DNA from: Brachionus manjavacas
Lineage: Eukaryota > Rotifera > Eurotatoria > Ploima > Brachionidae
DNA length: 64,000 bases
Assembly: GCA_019054805.1 (NCBI GenBank)
Contig: JAHQIY010000002.1
Location: forward strand, 9,176,001-9,240,000
Direction of reading: 5' to 3'
The stretch's first letter is position 1, and every line of letters begins with the position of its first letter. Of the stretch, positions 10,837 through 22,919 are shown in pieces. The notes under the pieces were generated by a model, which saw only the letters and a program-made list of their open reading frames with translations, made no database searches and was not told where the DNA came from. Made by a program: the position numbers and the translations under genes.

Positions 10837-12139
10837 ATTTTGTTTTTTAATTTCTTTGCATTTTTTTTAATAAATTATCTTAAAAGGTAAAGTATAAGCT
10901 CCTAAATCAATTCTCGATATTTTCGAAAAAATTGTTTCTTATTTTATGGAAAGCCCTAAATTGTCCTAAATGTCCAGTTTGCCTTAGAAAGGCGACTGAT
11001 GGACCATGTTCAAAAGCAACACAGTTTTTTTGGCCAAAGCCATTCATTTTTTTCACTCATGCCTCTAAGAAACTTTGTCTCGATTTACGCAACTTGACAA
11101 CTTAGAAAACTGCCCTCTTGTTGCTATTTAAAATTTAAGCTCACATCTGTATGCTGTTGCAGCTCTTTTTTATTCATGCTTATTTTCAATTATATTCCAA
11201 TAAAAATTATAATTGAGATATTTGTATAAATATAAATAGTAATAAAATAATAATTTAAGCTAAAGCAGGAGAGCTGCGGAGCAAGGCAATACGTAAACTA
11301 GCTATAGTAGCTCTCTGGTTTTTACATACCATAAAATAAAGTTATCTTTTAATTCTACAATAAAAAAGTAAATAAAATAAAAATAACGTAAAAAGCTAAA
11401 GTTTTTTCCGTTACTTCATTTTTTAATAATTATCCAGCTGGTTTTTAAAAGCATTTCTTCCTTTACGCTTTGATTAATTTGGCAGGCAGCCCAATCCAAC
11501 TGATTGTTTACTCATCTTTTTGTCAGAAAGTTGTCTCGTTGTTTTGTGATGCTGAGCTGGTAAGTCATTCTGTGCTGATGACCTCGAAAGCCACCGGTTG
11601 GACCTTCGCTTGTCAGTTAGTTGCTTTATAAAGTTTAGTTATGCCACACTCCCGAGCTAAAATCATTTGTGATCTTAAAAAACTCTATAAGCTCGCCTCT
11701 TTATCGTCTCACTCTTAGGGTGGTAAGTTCTAACTTGGCTAGATGTCTGAGATCATACAATAATTTTGTGGCTGGACTTTGTACTAATCCTAGTATATTT
11801 TTAGAAATTTTTGTATTAAAGGTTCCAAGCAGCAACAGCGTTCTCTTAGTGCGTTCTCACGAAAGCCAACATCAGTTGCCTGAAAGCCTGATTAACAAAA
11901 AATGAAGATATAAAAATAATTGAGATCATTAATACAATGAATCTTTGAATTTTTATCCTCTAAAACGTTTTATTGCTTGTCTTAATTTTGTTAAAATAAT
12001 TGATGAAAGTTCAAAGACTGCTAAGAAAAAGATTCTTATTTGCATCAAAATCTTTAACTTTTAAATTGAAAAATCAACAAAAATATTTTCAAAGTCAATG
12101 AAATATGCAGTTACATCTGCAAATTGCATAGATTTGTAT
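10837..12139. other. intergenic, no gene seen
   Basis: AT-rich with somewhat more balanced composition at 10,960-11,110 and 11,450-11,900. A 78-residue open frame at 11,669-11,905 has no recognisable motif. The balanced stretches could be old element remnants. Confidence 0.4.
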
Positions 12140-12895
12140 AGATAAATTAAACGTAATAACCACTAAAATAGAAAGTAAAAATGTCAAAATAATTGAGTTT
12201 CAAGACAATGAAACGGCATTAGAGGAAGAAAGTTGTCAGCAAAATAATAAAAATCAAAATCGTAAGATTATTGTTGAAACAGAAACAATTCCAACGGAAT
12301 AGACAACCCAAAGAATATAATACTTTAAAAAATTGAAAATAATAATAGAATCTAAATATTATTAGGCTTTACCCGTAAATGTACACCAAAGACGACTTTT
12401 ATTTCGATAAAATTTATTTGATAAATTTAAAAAAATTTTTGACGCAAGTTTACGAAAAATGAGTGCAAAACAAAATTAAGCGGTCGAATCTCGGCGGGAT
12501 TGATTTCAAACCGTCTAATATTTAACAAAAAATTTCTTTATTCGCGTTTTGATTTTTTAGATAAATCAATCGTTTCTTGGAATTGTTTAAAAAAATCGTA
12601 TCTTAATCGTAAAAATCGATCGTATCTTTAGTTTTTCCAATTTAAGTTATTGTTTTTCCAATCCAGTCCGTGGGAGAACTTTTTAATGATTTATCATGGA
12701 GTTCTATACGAAAGACCTAAAATCCCAGCAAAAAAGTCAGCGCAATTTTCATATTTCAGACATACAAATCCTGAAAGAAACAATGAATGAATTCAAAAAA
12801 TGCCGAAGTACAAATTTTAAATCAATAGATTTTTATCATATTTTTTAAATAAAATATTGATCATGTTTCGTAATCTCGTAGAATATTCTTCTTAA
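12140..12895 (+). repeat. dispersed 750-bp repeat, inverted relative to 24.5 and 32.1 kb
   Basis: About 750 bp here match the reverse complement of 24,485-25,235 (and its duplicate 32,138-32,888) with scattered differences. A short frame best seen in the 24,683-24,868 copy contains FLYSRFDFLDKSIVSWNCLK; it could be a FLYWCH-like zinc finger remnant or the tail of a LINE, and I cannot decide. Homology stops sharply at both ends, so it is a discrete mobile-element relic. Confidence 0.65.
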
Positions 12896-13512
12896 TGTAG
12901 AGCTTAGTTCCTCACTTCAGAATTGTCTCATCGAGGCGTTTCATCCATTCGGTCTAAGCCTCTTCATTTTTCAAAATTATAATATGGCAACAAAAGCCTT
13001 TGAAATCAAAAGTTAAGAAATTTTCAAAAACTTTTTTAGGTTACATCGAGAATGCTATTATTTAAATAGCTAAAAATGGAACATTTCAAATATATTTTTT
13101 GACTTTAATGCGCTTTTAATATTTTTTATTGCAATACAATTAATTCTTAAATCATCAAAATATGATTTATTCTATGGAGCAAAGCATTAGTTAATTTATT
13201 TTTGCACGTAGTTATAATAGTTTTATTTAATAATAATTAATTCTTTTACGAATTTGTTTAAAAACTATTTTTCTATAGGTTTCTAAGGCTTTTGTTGCTA
13301 TAGAATTTGATTTTTAGAAAATTTGATATTTTAAGAAAACTAATTCGTGTAAAAACAAAATGGATAATATTTCAAAATTTTTTAAATCTTTTTGATTTAA
13401 CCTTTTAAATTAATACAAGTTATTTATTTAGTTGCATTCATTCTTTAAATTTATTTTATTTATTTTTTTTAAATTAATTAAATCATCAAAATTATTAATT
13501 TTTTGTTTGTGA

Positions 13513-14010
13513 TGAGAAGAAATATTCGGTGCATGAGTTTTTTTCTCTTTTTAATTGCTTGTTTTCTTTTTATTGCTTCTTACAAGACTATGTTTACAAA
13601 AACCGTTGACACTGAACTTAATTTTTATTATTTGTCTCATACTCCATCCAATGATAAATTTCATATTTTTTGATTTGGCGAGGAAGCTCTTTTTCACTCA
13701 TTTATCAAAAAGCGTTCGAAACTGTGGTCAAATTTCACCCTAATGCAGAAATAATGCTTTTTTCAAATGAGCTTGAAGATGACTGGTTTTCTTCTTTAAA
13801 CAAAAGTGGTAATATATTTGTTGTGCGTTTCAATATGCTTGAATTTTTTTATCGGAAGAAAGGTTGGAATTTCGCCGAAAAAGCGATTCGTTTATTTAAC
13901 GGAGAAAAACTTAATAACCTAACAGTGACACATAATCATTTTTCAAATTTTCTTCGTCTTTTTCTCGTTTATTATTTTGGTGGGTTGTATCTTGATATAG
14001 AAATGATTGT
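13513..14010 (+). pseudogene. A4GALT-like glycosyltransferase copy 2, truncated
   Basis: ATG at 13,513 opens a typical type II signal anchor (Arg-Arg start, then a hydrophobic run SFFLFLIACFLFIASY), followed by a stem and the catalytic domain start. One frame change sits in the T-run at 13,669. From 13,702 it is nearly identical to copy 1 and keeps the empty transposon site at 13,764-13,771. The DxD metal site reads DIE rather than DID, which should harm catalysis. After 14,010 the match stops abruptly, so the Gb3-synthase C-terminal half is missing. It is a partial gene duplication joined to the end of an unrelated gene on the other strand. Confidence 0.75.
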
Positions 14011-14028
14011 GATGTTAAGAATCGGGTT

Positions 14029-16740
14029 TTATTCAAAGACTCTTTTATAAATGTCCTTTGGACCCACATATTTATGATCAGAGCAAGAAGAAACACAAAC
14101 AAAAAAATAATATTTTGAGACTAAACTTATTGTTGACCAGTAAATGCAGTGACCACAAATCAGGTGACCGCACGCTGTCCGCATTAACTCATTCGAGCTT
14201 AAGAAAATAATCGGACGTAAGCAGAGTCCGCACTCCATCTCGGCGAGTTCTTAAACGACGGATTTGCTGGGTTCGAACCTTTGTTTACGATGTGCAACGG
14301 CAAGGGCCATCACTTCGAATTTTGATTTAAGCTTTTCATCGAGGAATCCGATTCTGGCTTAGTCACCCATTCTTCTTCTGTTGGCTTTGAATTTCTGGCT
14401 GTTGTTCTGGAGCGAAGGTCTACAAATACGGGGACCAACGCAGGCGGTGGTGGATCTGGGCGATTTGCAATCCGGGCCTCAACTCTTGTCTTGACTTCTT
14501 CGGCGATGCGTTGCGAGAACCTTGTTTCGTTAAATTTGAGCTCGGCTTCCCGGATGCGTACTTCGCCCTTTCTCTCATTGAGTTACTTTACTCTTGCTAA
14601 CTGGCTAGTCAGGTTGTTTCTATATTGCTTACGGACGCAATCTATATAGCTCCATTCTACGTCGGTCTGTTGTTCACGATGTTGAAGGTGCTCGTTAAGA
14701 GCTTTAAGTGCCTGGTTCTCTTCTTCAAGAAGGTGAATGTATTTTTTTTGTCGTGGGTATGAATTGATCAAAAAGACAGTTCTCGTTGCTCGAGGTCCGA
14801 TTCGAGTTCGTCCAATTCAGCCTTCCTTCTTCTAAGTTCGATATCTCGTATTTCTATTCGGTTCTCGAGTGTAAACTCTGTGATCGGCCGTTTATATACG
14901 TGTTCTAGCTTTGTTCTGCTAGGATTAACACACGCGACGATCTCTTTACTGTGCCATATTGCGCCATCATGAGACTTGACTATTTGCGGATGTAAATTTT
15001 TTTGGCGTGAAACGTACGAATGCAATTGTTGTAACGATGTTCTTTGGTTGCTCAATCACCTTAGCCCATTCTATGTCCCCCGAGTGATAGGTATAAGCAT
15101 GATGTCGAAGCGCACGTCCAAACATAATCGCGTAGTCTGAGATTGTCGGAATCGACTTGATATATATGTTATGTATGTTGTTATATACTACGTTGAAATT
15201 AAACTCTAGGTCTTTAAACTTTTGAGAAATACTTTTGGACCTTGGAGAAATTGAAGCGATTGGATTCGATTTCTTCCACTTGGGGCGACATATATTGCAT
15301 TGTCAACTCAAGTTCCAGTTTGTCGGCGAGACGTGCGGTACTTTCAAAAATACTAATACAGTGCACTCGCGCTACAACGAATGAGCGGGACTTTATAATG
15401 TCATTTGTTATATGAAAAATCGTTATATCAAATTTTCCATGTTAATTGATTGGTGTTAAAAAAAATATCTAATTTGGCGGCTGATAGATTTTTTTAGTTA
15501 TTTAATGACAAAATAAGATAAAACACAAAGTAATTTACATAAACAATAAAAATAAGAAAAAATTAAATAAACTAATTTGATAAACTTAAAAAACTTGTGA
15601 TTTTCCATTGTTTTTTTGATTCGATTGATTGAATAGAGGCGATGAGTTTGAAGACTGAATTTATCTCATTTCTACAGTCTTCTTTGCTATTCATAAAATA
15701 TTCTCTAGCTGTATTCAGTCCGGCGATTGCTTTTTCTTTGCTTATAAATTCTGTTTCTGTGGTTAGGGATGGTTCTGCTTCTTCGGTTTGCCCACCTTAT
15801 ATGAGATGTTGTGTCTTTTTAAAAACTATTTAGCCACCCTGAACTTGCCTTGAAATCAGGTTTCTGAAGCATTGTTGCTATTTTGAGAGCTTGAGCTTGT
15901 ATTAGAGGACCATCGAGTGTAATTGAATTATGCGCTTTTTGTCTCTGAACCACATATCCAGGTATTTTTCAAGCTCTTTGTACTCAGGCTCTCTCAATCT
16001 CTTAGCTTTTTTAATGTCACGCATGGACTCAGATGCTTTTTTGATCGCTTCTTGAATCTTAACGATTGTTCAGATAGTCGAAGCTGCTAATCCATACTTG
16101 CGGGATAGTTCAGTTGGAGTTGCTTTATTATTGTAATCCTCTATTATCTCAAGCTTTAAGCTTGTCTCAGGACTCTTTCTTTTTTTACTTTCCATTATTG
16201 AAACAATAAAAAAACACCAATAAAAATTTACTATTAAACAAACAAAAGTTTATATAATAATTTTTGATTGGTTGGTTTCTTTTTATTTTGTCGTTATTTT
16301 TCAGGAGTTGACCCATACAGATTAAAATTTCATTGATAAACAAAAATTATAACGAATGTGCTAAAAAAAATTGTATTCGTTAAAGAAAGTGACAATTAAC
16401 GTTATTAAGTATGAAAATGGGCTTTGATTTCCCATTCGCAGTAGCGAATTTTTCATAATTTCATATTCGTAATATGATATTTTGTTAGCCATTGATTTGA
16501 ATGAAGAGGAAATCGGGGCTTATACATCATTCGCTGTAGCGCGATATTCGTAATAAAGCCAATCGTTATAGCGCGAGTGCAATGTACGGGGTGCCGTCAC
16601 GTCCACGTTGTTCTCAACTGTGAGGTCATTTGTGATTGCACTCTCGAGCGTATTGTTTTGTTCTTTTGAAGCCTTGCTAAGTTGACTGCACGAGGTGTTC
16701 GTCCTCTTCCTTTTGGTTTTATCTGGTTATTAAAGGACAT
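14029..16740 (-). pseudogene. coiled-coil protein with C-terminal RING finger, split by Tigger
   Basis: On the minus strand: start near 16,740 (MSFNNQIKPKGRGRTPRAVN, basic), then after removing the Tigger insertion (15,359-16,584) SIFESTARLADKLELEL, then a long Arg/Glu-rich coiled coil (15,055-14,768, 14,771-14,583 and a further helix to about 14,300), and finally a RING-like domain (14,238-14,029) with CGLC, RTACGHLICGHC and a Cys pair, ending DIYKRVFE and a stop. RING fingers usually recruit E2 enzymes for ubiquitin transfer, so an E3 ligase is likely. The last metal pair is C-x3-C rather than C-x2-C. Several frame changes separate the blocks. I do not recognise the protein outside the RING. 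Confidence 0.55.
15359..16584 (-). mobile_element. Tigger-like (pogo/Tc1-mariner) element, internally deleted
   Basis: Ends CAGTGCACTCGCGCTACAAC (left) and the complement of CATTGCACTCGCGCTATAAC (right) form inverted repeats, flanked by TA at 15,357-15,358 and 16,585-16,586, the target of this superfamily. The minus strand encodes the N-terminal CENP-B-type helix-turn-helix region (ETSLKLEIIEDYNNK, ELSRKYGLAASTI) and then, after a gap, a C-terminal segment rich in Glu and Lys. The DDE catalytic core is missing, so the element cannot move on its own. It sits inside the coding region of the RING gene. Confidence 0.8.
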
Positions 16741-17339
16741 GTTTTTGATTGTTTATTTATATTTATATTTTGAAATTGAAGAAAATGTGAGAATATTTGA
16801 AATTATGAAATTATTAAGTAAACAAAATTAGTGATTCAATGGTTTATTATGCAAAACTCAAATTGAATTTGTTCATAAAAATGTCTTGGCAATTTGGAAT
16901 TTTAATAATTAAACAAGTTTAAATTTGAAGCGAAATTATAAAGAAAAAAAATATAAATTTTTGTTGTTTTAACTAGGTTAATTAAAATTTTGGGTAAGAT
17001 GTCAGGCGATCGACTGGATGTCTGTTCCAGGTGGGTCGGTCAGTTTCATGATCGCGTCTTGGGTTATTTTGGGCAGGTTCGGCGGGTTTAAAATTTGGAT
17101 GAGGCTGTTTTGGAATGGGGTTAGTGGGGGTTATATTTCTTTTTGGAGGGCCAGTTTTTCTATTTTTCTTTTTTCTGGGTTTTGGGACTTTATTTATATT
17201 TACCGCCACATTCCTAGCACATTTCCTCTGACGACCCCTTTTTTTCACATTTCGACTATTCAAATTACTATGCGTTGTTGGCTGGGTTAATTCGGGCTCG
17301 TTACTCGAGGGTTCATCAGATATGGTTGGAAAAGGTCCA

Positions 17340-18417
17340 AAATACCTCCCACTTATGAGCAAGTTTCTTTGAAAACCCTTGTTTGATCGTTATTCCGTTC
17401 TTGAACACTAATTCACCAACTTGATAGGTCTCTGGTTTTAAATTCCGATTATAGAGCAAATGGGTTTTTTCTAATTTTAAATCTCTATTCAATTTTACTT
17501 TTTAAAATGCCTCGGCTTGATGCTTTTTCAATTGTTTCAAATACATTTTCACTTTGGACTGTTCGGGGTTTGGGGGTCTACTAATACGTCCCCACAGTCC
17601 ACTTGATTGATGGCCCGTTGGAATCGTCTAATTGGAAGTTATGGTTTACGGCCGAACATCGGCTCATACAGAGTGTACCCAGTAGCGCTATGAACGGACA
17701 CATTATATGTGAAAATAAGTTTGTCTAAGAGTCGGTCCCAATTGTTCTGGTTTTCGTCCACGATTCCTGAAAGCATCATTTTAAGTGTCCTGTTAAATCT
17801 CTCTGTCAAGCCCTTGCACTCAGGGTGGTATGCACTTGTCCTCATTTGAAACACATCCAAAAGTTCATAAAGTCTTGTCATAATTTCTGCTTGGAAATTT
17901 GTACCGAGGTCTGTTAGCACATTAGTGGAAAAGCCAAAAAGTAGTGCGAAAGAGAGGTATTTTTCGATGATTGTATCCGCCGTTTGGTCTGGCAAAGAGT
18001 ACAAGACGACGAATTTTGAGAAATGGCAACAGATGACTAAGATGTATTTGTTCCCGCCTGTTGAGACGGGCAGCGGTCCGACGATGTCCATTGTCACTAA
18101 TTGAAGTGGATGGTCGGTAATGATTGGTTTTAACTTAGCTTTGGGAAGTCTATTGGGGTTTTCGTTTTTTGGCAAAACTTACAAAACTTGATAAACTGAT
18201 CGACATACTGTCCAAATTTTGGTCTGAAAAATCTTGCGAACAATTTTTCTTTGCTTCTTTTTGAACCCAAGTGTCCACTTAGAATATTCGAGTGGATTTG
18301 ATCAATGGCTGTAAATATCTTGTCGTTTGGTAACACCAGTTTGGTCCTTTTGTCACGCTTGTCAACATTGTAGAGTTTTTCGTCAATTACCGACAAATCT
18401 TCATAAAATCTCATCAA
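17340..18417 (-). pseudogene. Gypsy 1 integrase
   Basis: Two blocks with a frame change near 18,150. The first (18,417-18,130) holds the HHCC zinc site (IHSNILSGH and CKFC). The second (18,175-17,639) holds the catalytic core: VTMDIVGPLP, LTDLGTNFQAE and CKGLTERFNRTLK give Asp, Asp and Glu. A degraded C-terminal region (YQVGELVF, FSKKLAHKWE) follows to about 17,340 with stops. The enzyme would insert element cDNA into the genome; this copy is unlikely to be active. Confidence 0.8.
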
Positions 18418-18659
18418 AGATTTTTTTACCGTCAGTTAAATTGCTTTTGGAGATCGAAGAGCCTGGAATTTTTTTGTTTTTAAATTCAATAATCCATTCA
18501 ATGTCAGGATCGTTTGATTGGTCCATTAAGTTTATATCAGAAAAATCGTACGCTTTTCCCCTTAGATTCTGGTTGACATTGATAATGAGCGGTGTTACTG
18601 ACTCGTCTTCTTCTGACATTGGGGGTAGTTCAATCGACCATCTTGACAAAGCGTCAGCG

Positions 18660-18924
18660 TTTGAGTGTTTGTTTCCGTTTCGGTAAATAATCTTGAAGTC
18701 GTAGTTGTCGTAGTAGTTAAAATGTTTCCATATAAATATTGATGGAAGTGTTCCACCGATAAGACGCTCGCTAAAAGCTCTTTCTCCGTCGTACTATAGT
18801 TGCGCTGAGCTGAGTTTAGACCTCTACTAAAGTAGGCGATCGGTCTCCAGGAACCGTCTTGAAACTGAGACAGTATCGCACCAACACCGGTATTGCATGC
18901 GTCGGTACTCGCCTCACTTTGCAT
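18660..18924 (-). pseudogene. Gypsy 1 RNase H domain
   Basis: The frame holds STDACNTGVGAILSQ with the first catalytic Asp, RPIAYFSRGLN, and NYSTTEKELLAS with the catalytic Glu, in the order usual for Gypsy RNase H. The RT that should precede it is missing. The left breakpoint of the 7.65-kb duplication (18,876) falls inside this domain, so the duplicate at 26.5 kb has only its first residues. Confidence 0.8.
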
Positions 18925-19182
18925 TGTATTGGGGTATGGAAGGGGTTAATAAAGCTGATCTTATGCTTAACTGGACATAGTACCTTTTGTTTTAACTCAA
19001 GGAGACAAGATGCCGATACTTCACCCTATTTGGTTTTAAACATCTCGATTGTACTTGCCACTTCGTCCAAGTTATCCTTTATGCAGTTGAGGACCAATCG
19101 GCTTCCCCTTCGTGAGTTTTCAAACATTCGTTTTGTTATTGACCTTTTTGCTTTATCGGTAGACTCATTGACTTTTCCGTCT

Positions 19183-19590
19183 TTATCCATTAAAAGTATT
19201 TCCGACACAGCTTGAATTTTCTTTTGTATTAAGTTTTGACATGTTTTTTAAGGAGCTTGAGTACGGGAGTAAGTCACGACCAAGTAGGCAATCGACCATT
19301 AAATTTTCGACAACTAAAAAGTGAGAGGAAACCGAATCGTCACCTATTTGTAAGTCGACCCTGGCCAGACCAAGTACATTGTCCATTACACCACCAGCTG
19401 AGTATATTTCAGAATTAACTGTGATCAGTTTTGGTTGGGGTTGTAAGGAGTCGTATGCCTCTTTGCTTATTGCTGAAATGTCGGCACCTGTGTCGAGATC
19501 ACACGCCACTACTTGCTTGTTTATTTTGCGCACACCGCGGATCGGTTCCGTTCGTCTGGAATGGATGTGTTCACTCGTGGGCTGAGTCAA
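19183..19590 (-). CDS. Gypsy 1 protease (retropepsin)
   Basis: A 135-residue frame with the aspartic protease signature VACDLDTGADISAIS near residue 30, and MVDCLLGRDLLP near residue 95, the second conserved strand. Retropepsins work as dimers to cut the Gag-Pol precursor. An overlapping block at 19,208-19,026 carries the linker toward RT. The N-terminus overlaps the gag end by a few bases. An identical frame lies at 26,835-27,242. Confidence 0.75.
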   Translation of the reverse strand: MTQPTSEHIHSRRTEPIRGVRKINKQVVACDLDTGADISAISKEAYDSLQPQPKLITVNSEIYSAGGVMDNVLGLARVDLQIGDDSVSSHFLVVENLMVDCLLGRDLLPYSSSLKNMSKLNTKENSSCVGNTFNG

Positions 19591-20280
19591 CTGGAATATT
19601 CTAAAATTTTTGAGTTCTCAGGTTTTTCCTTATTACTGATACGTCCAAAGTCCTCGTTTTCAGTTGAGTAGAACCTTAGTCTTTTGTTCTCTTTATTGGG
19701 AACACGTGTTTTAGGTTCTCGTCGCCACTTTTGATCGTACTTAGCTTGTTGATATGAGGTTTTAATTTGACCATGCCTGTTTTTTTTAATTTGCTTTTCC
19801 ATTCATTGGCCAAGTCCATCATCTCGTTGAGCGAGAGGTTGTACCGGTCACACAGTTTGTTTTTAATTCGCTCGTCTTTGATTCTGCGCACAAATCCATC
19901 CTTGATTAACTCATCTCTAGGTAATGAATCTTTTTCGAAAGCCTCTCTTGAGAGTCTTTTTAGTGCTCCCATGTATTGGAATAAGTTTTCGTAATCATGT
20001 TGTGTCCTATTTACAAGCGTCATAATAGGATCATGGACCGTTTCTAGCTTTGCAAAAAGTCTGAAAAGTGCTTTGCGTACATCATGACACCCTGGATTTG
20101 GTTTATCTTTCAAAACGAAACTCTCTAGTTCTTCATTTACTTCAGGGGATAATAAGTCAAGGACGAGACGAACCTTCTTGCCGTTGGACAGCGCTTGGTT
20201 CTGACGCTCGAACATACTTAACCAGCCTCGTATATCGTCTTTGCTCTTGAATATTGTTGTTCGCTTGTTTGTTGATTGGG
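19587..20280 (-). pseudogene. Gypsy 1 Gag (copy in unit 1, frameshifted)
   Basis: The capsid-like frame includes KSKDDIRGWLSMFERQNQAL, then helical segments with NLFQYMGALKRLSREAFEKD and DELIKDGFVRRIKDERIKNK, typical of Ty3/Gypsy Gag capsid. No CCHC zinc knuckle is seen. A one-base difference from unit 2 at 19,714 (GG against GGG) shifts the C-terminal 45 codons into another frame; unit 2 (27,239-27,868) keeps one frame. Confidence 0.7.
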
Positions 20281-20640
20281 GCCACGAGCCATCGCGTGGT
20301 TTTAAACATGAAAACTAATACCTGCCACGCGGTGGAAACCGTGCCGAACAAAAATAGTTCCTCGAATAGAAATACTGGCCATGTCGTGTCAAAAGAAAAG
20401 TTGTAGCAACTTCGCAAGGTCGTAAACAATCTTTCATAAGAAGATTGACTACTTGGTATTGATTCTGGGGAGGATTAAATCGGATATCTTGAGTAAAGTT
20501 ATCCTGGAAGCTCAACACAGCTTCTTCATTGTTCTTCGCCCAATAGAAGATTTTCCTGCTAACCATAAATATGAGCGCTACGTACAAGGTACGAATCTCT
20601 CTGATCATTCTAGCGTTCGGTTAACTGCCACTTAAGGAAA

Positions 20641-22919
20641 ATTTGAACCTTACCAAGTGTTTTTATCGGGCGCTAATGTATCGAATTTTATTCAAAGACT
20701 CTTTTATAAATGTGCTTTTTATTCCTGAGTTTAAATTAATCTTGTTTTTATATTAAAATTACTAAAGAAAAGAGAAGTAAGTTTTGCTGGCATAACATAG
20801 GCCCCATCCATGAAAAGAATGGACCCACATTCTTATGCTGGCATAACATTACCATTAGTGTAATATTGATGAAGACTGCTCCTAATCCAAATCCTGAAGC
20901 GTATGTTGCTAGGTAGGATCTTTGATATAAATCTAAAACAACAAAATTTGGGGGCTAATAAGAAGATTGATTATTTTTTTGAAACTATCTTCATATCTTC
21001 TTGTCGCGTCGAATTCCGTATTTTTCTTTAAAGTCTATTAAACGGTTTGAGATTAAAATAATTCAAAATAAACTTTCGATAATGTAAGACGAAACCGAAA
21101 AGAACTATTTTATTCCTTAGGATTTTTAGTTACTTAAAAAAGTTAAACTATCTAGTGACAGATTTTGTAGCTCGCCAAAATATTCTCCTTCGTTATGTTT
21201 CCTAAAAAATCAAAACTTTTACCACGCTTTTACCACTTTTTTTATTTTTTGAATTCTTTTGAAAAAAGAATTTACTGCTGTTATAAATTTAGGACGATTT
21301 GAGCCTTAGACAAAAAGTTTTAATTTTGACCATTGAATTGGAGAAATAATAAAATAATCTGATTGGATTAACAGATTTCGGTTTCATGTCATCATTTTCT
21401 ATCTAATCAGGAGTGTATTTTTAATGTTATTAATTTGGTTTAGATTTAAAGTTTTCTTTTGAATATCTTAGATGGCGAGTGGCACGAATTCGTGACTTAC
21501 ACACGATTCTCACAAATGTTTGATTTTTAGTACTGCAGAAATTAGAACGAAAAGCTTTTCTTGATTTAAATATTAGATATTTATCTTCGGGATTAATTCC
21601 TAGTTGGAGTCCGTGAAAGAGAAATGGTTGAAAGATTAGCTGTATCACGAAAACTAAGAGATGTTGGTCCTCAGGACTTGAGTTGATATAGTGGAATTTT
21701 TGAGCGAAGCAGAATTATGTTTAATCAAAGAACAGGAAGAGAGATAACAGAAGGATGGACCAAAAAACTTAATTACACCTAAGTAAGAAATGATTATAAT
21801 GTTTAGAAGCTAAGATAAACTTTATAAAATTCACAAAACAACGTTTAAAAAAAGCAATAGAATAAAGAATAAAAATAGTTCTGTTAATACTAATTTGTAT
21901 AATACGGCCAATTATTAAAAATTGTTAAATAATACAAAAGATGGATCGTTTCTTAATTCAATGAAAAGAGATCATGAGACACATAACCAAGTTCAAAATC
22001 AAATTTTTGTGCAAACTGGAAGGACATATAAAGAGGAATTGCCCAAATGCTATTACAAATATAAACAATCATTACTATAGATTGATTTACCATATTCAAT
22101 AAAATTGATTAAGTAGATCGACGCCAATGACTTCATTAAGAAAAAATCAAAGAAATCAATTTTTCACCAACACAAATAACATAAATGAAGAATTAAATGT
22201 TAACGGCTTAAAATATGGCTACAAATATCAAAACGGAGAACATTTAGAATATTGGACACTTGAAGTGTAAAGTCGTTAATTAGTCATAAAATATGAGAAA
22301 ACTAGGGTGCAAAAAATTACGATAAAAGAAAGGTTCCTTTACAACTCCTTATGGTCAACCCTTGAATATGATTGGATCATAGACGGCTCCATTGAGAATG
22401 GGCGTTAATTAAGTTGTTTTTTTTGATGCAGTGGATCAACAACATGATTGCTTAATTGTTCTTGACAATATGGGAAAAGACTAAGGAAATTGGGATAAGC
22501 TTAAAAAAATTTAAAGTTTTTTTGGTGGGAAAGAAGGATTTAAAGATAGGAAAAAAAAAGCAGGAAACCGAATAGAAATTTCTCAAGATGAACAAAAGAA
22601 GACGAAACCTATTATGAAGATTGTCTAAGCCCATCACTGCCAATTGGCCGTGTAGAGCTGTAGCAGCCGATTCCATTGAACTTATCAAAAGCCATTTTAA
22701 AATTAGCTGTCGACTTGGATTTCACCAAATTTTCTGGCAATTCTTCCAATGCGAAACTACTCTGTTTGTGAAAAATACATGTATGGCATTTACTACAGCC
22801 GCAAAATCGTCTAATTTGAGCTGGGAAACTTTCTCTTTGGACTCTTGGATGCTATTTTCTCTTAAAACCGCGGCTGTCCCTTGTTTTCTGATTTTTTCAC
22901 TTGATTCTTGACATGCTTA
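20641..22919. other. no confident gene; duplicated in unit 2
   Basis: Degraded AT-rich sequence. A hydrophobic minus-strand stretch near 20,815-20,920 (FGLGAVFINITLMVML) could be an old transmembrane exon. A 27-bp segment at 20,686-20,712 also occurs at 14,027-14,053, at the end of the RING gene. No complete gene is seen. Confidence 0.35.

Larger units (their letters stand above)
16982..20640 (-). mobile_element. Gypsy/Ty3 retrotransposon 1, RT core deleted
   Basis: On the minus strand in order: gag (about 20,280-19,587), protease (19,590-19,183), the first residues of RT, RNase H (18,924-about 18,660), then integrase (18,417 to about 17,340). The order is Ty3/Gypsy (integrase last). The RT fingers, palm and thumb are absent: the RT lead-in (KHKISFINP...RRVP) runs directly into the RNase H start near 18,912. 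I could not find LTRs at either side, so the outer limits are approximate. Confidence 0.75.

Noticed and set aside
11669-11905. 78-codon gene
   Set aside because: No motif, no splice support and no homologous copy in the window.
14255-14280. GGTTCGAACC-like tRNA B box
   Set aside because: The string lies in the RING gene; no A box, acceptor stem or cloverleaf can be drawn around it.
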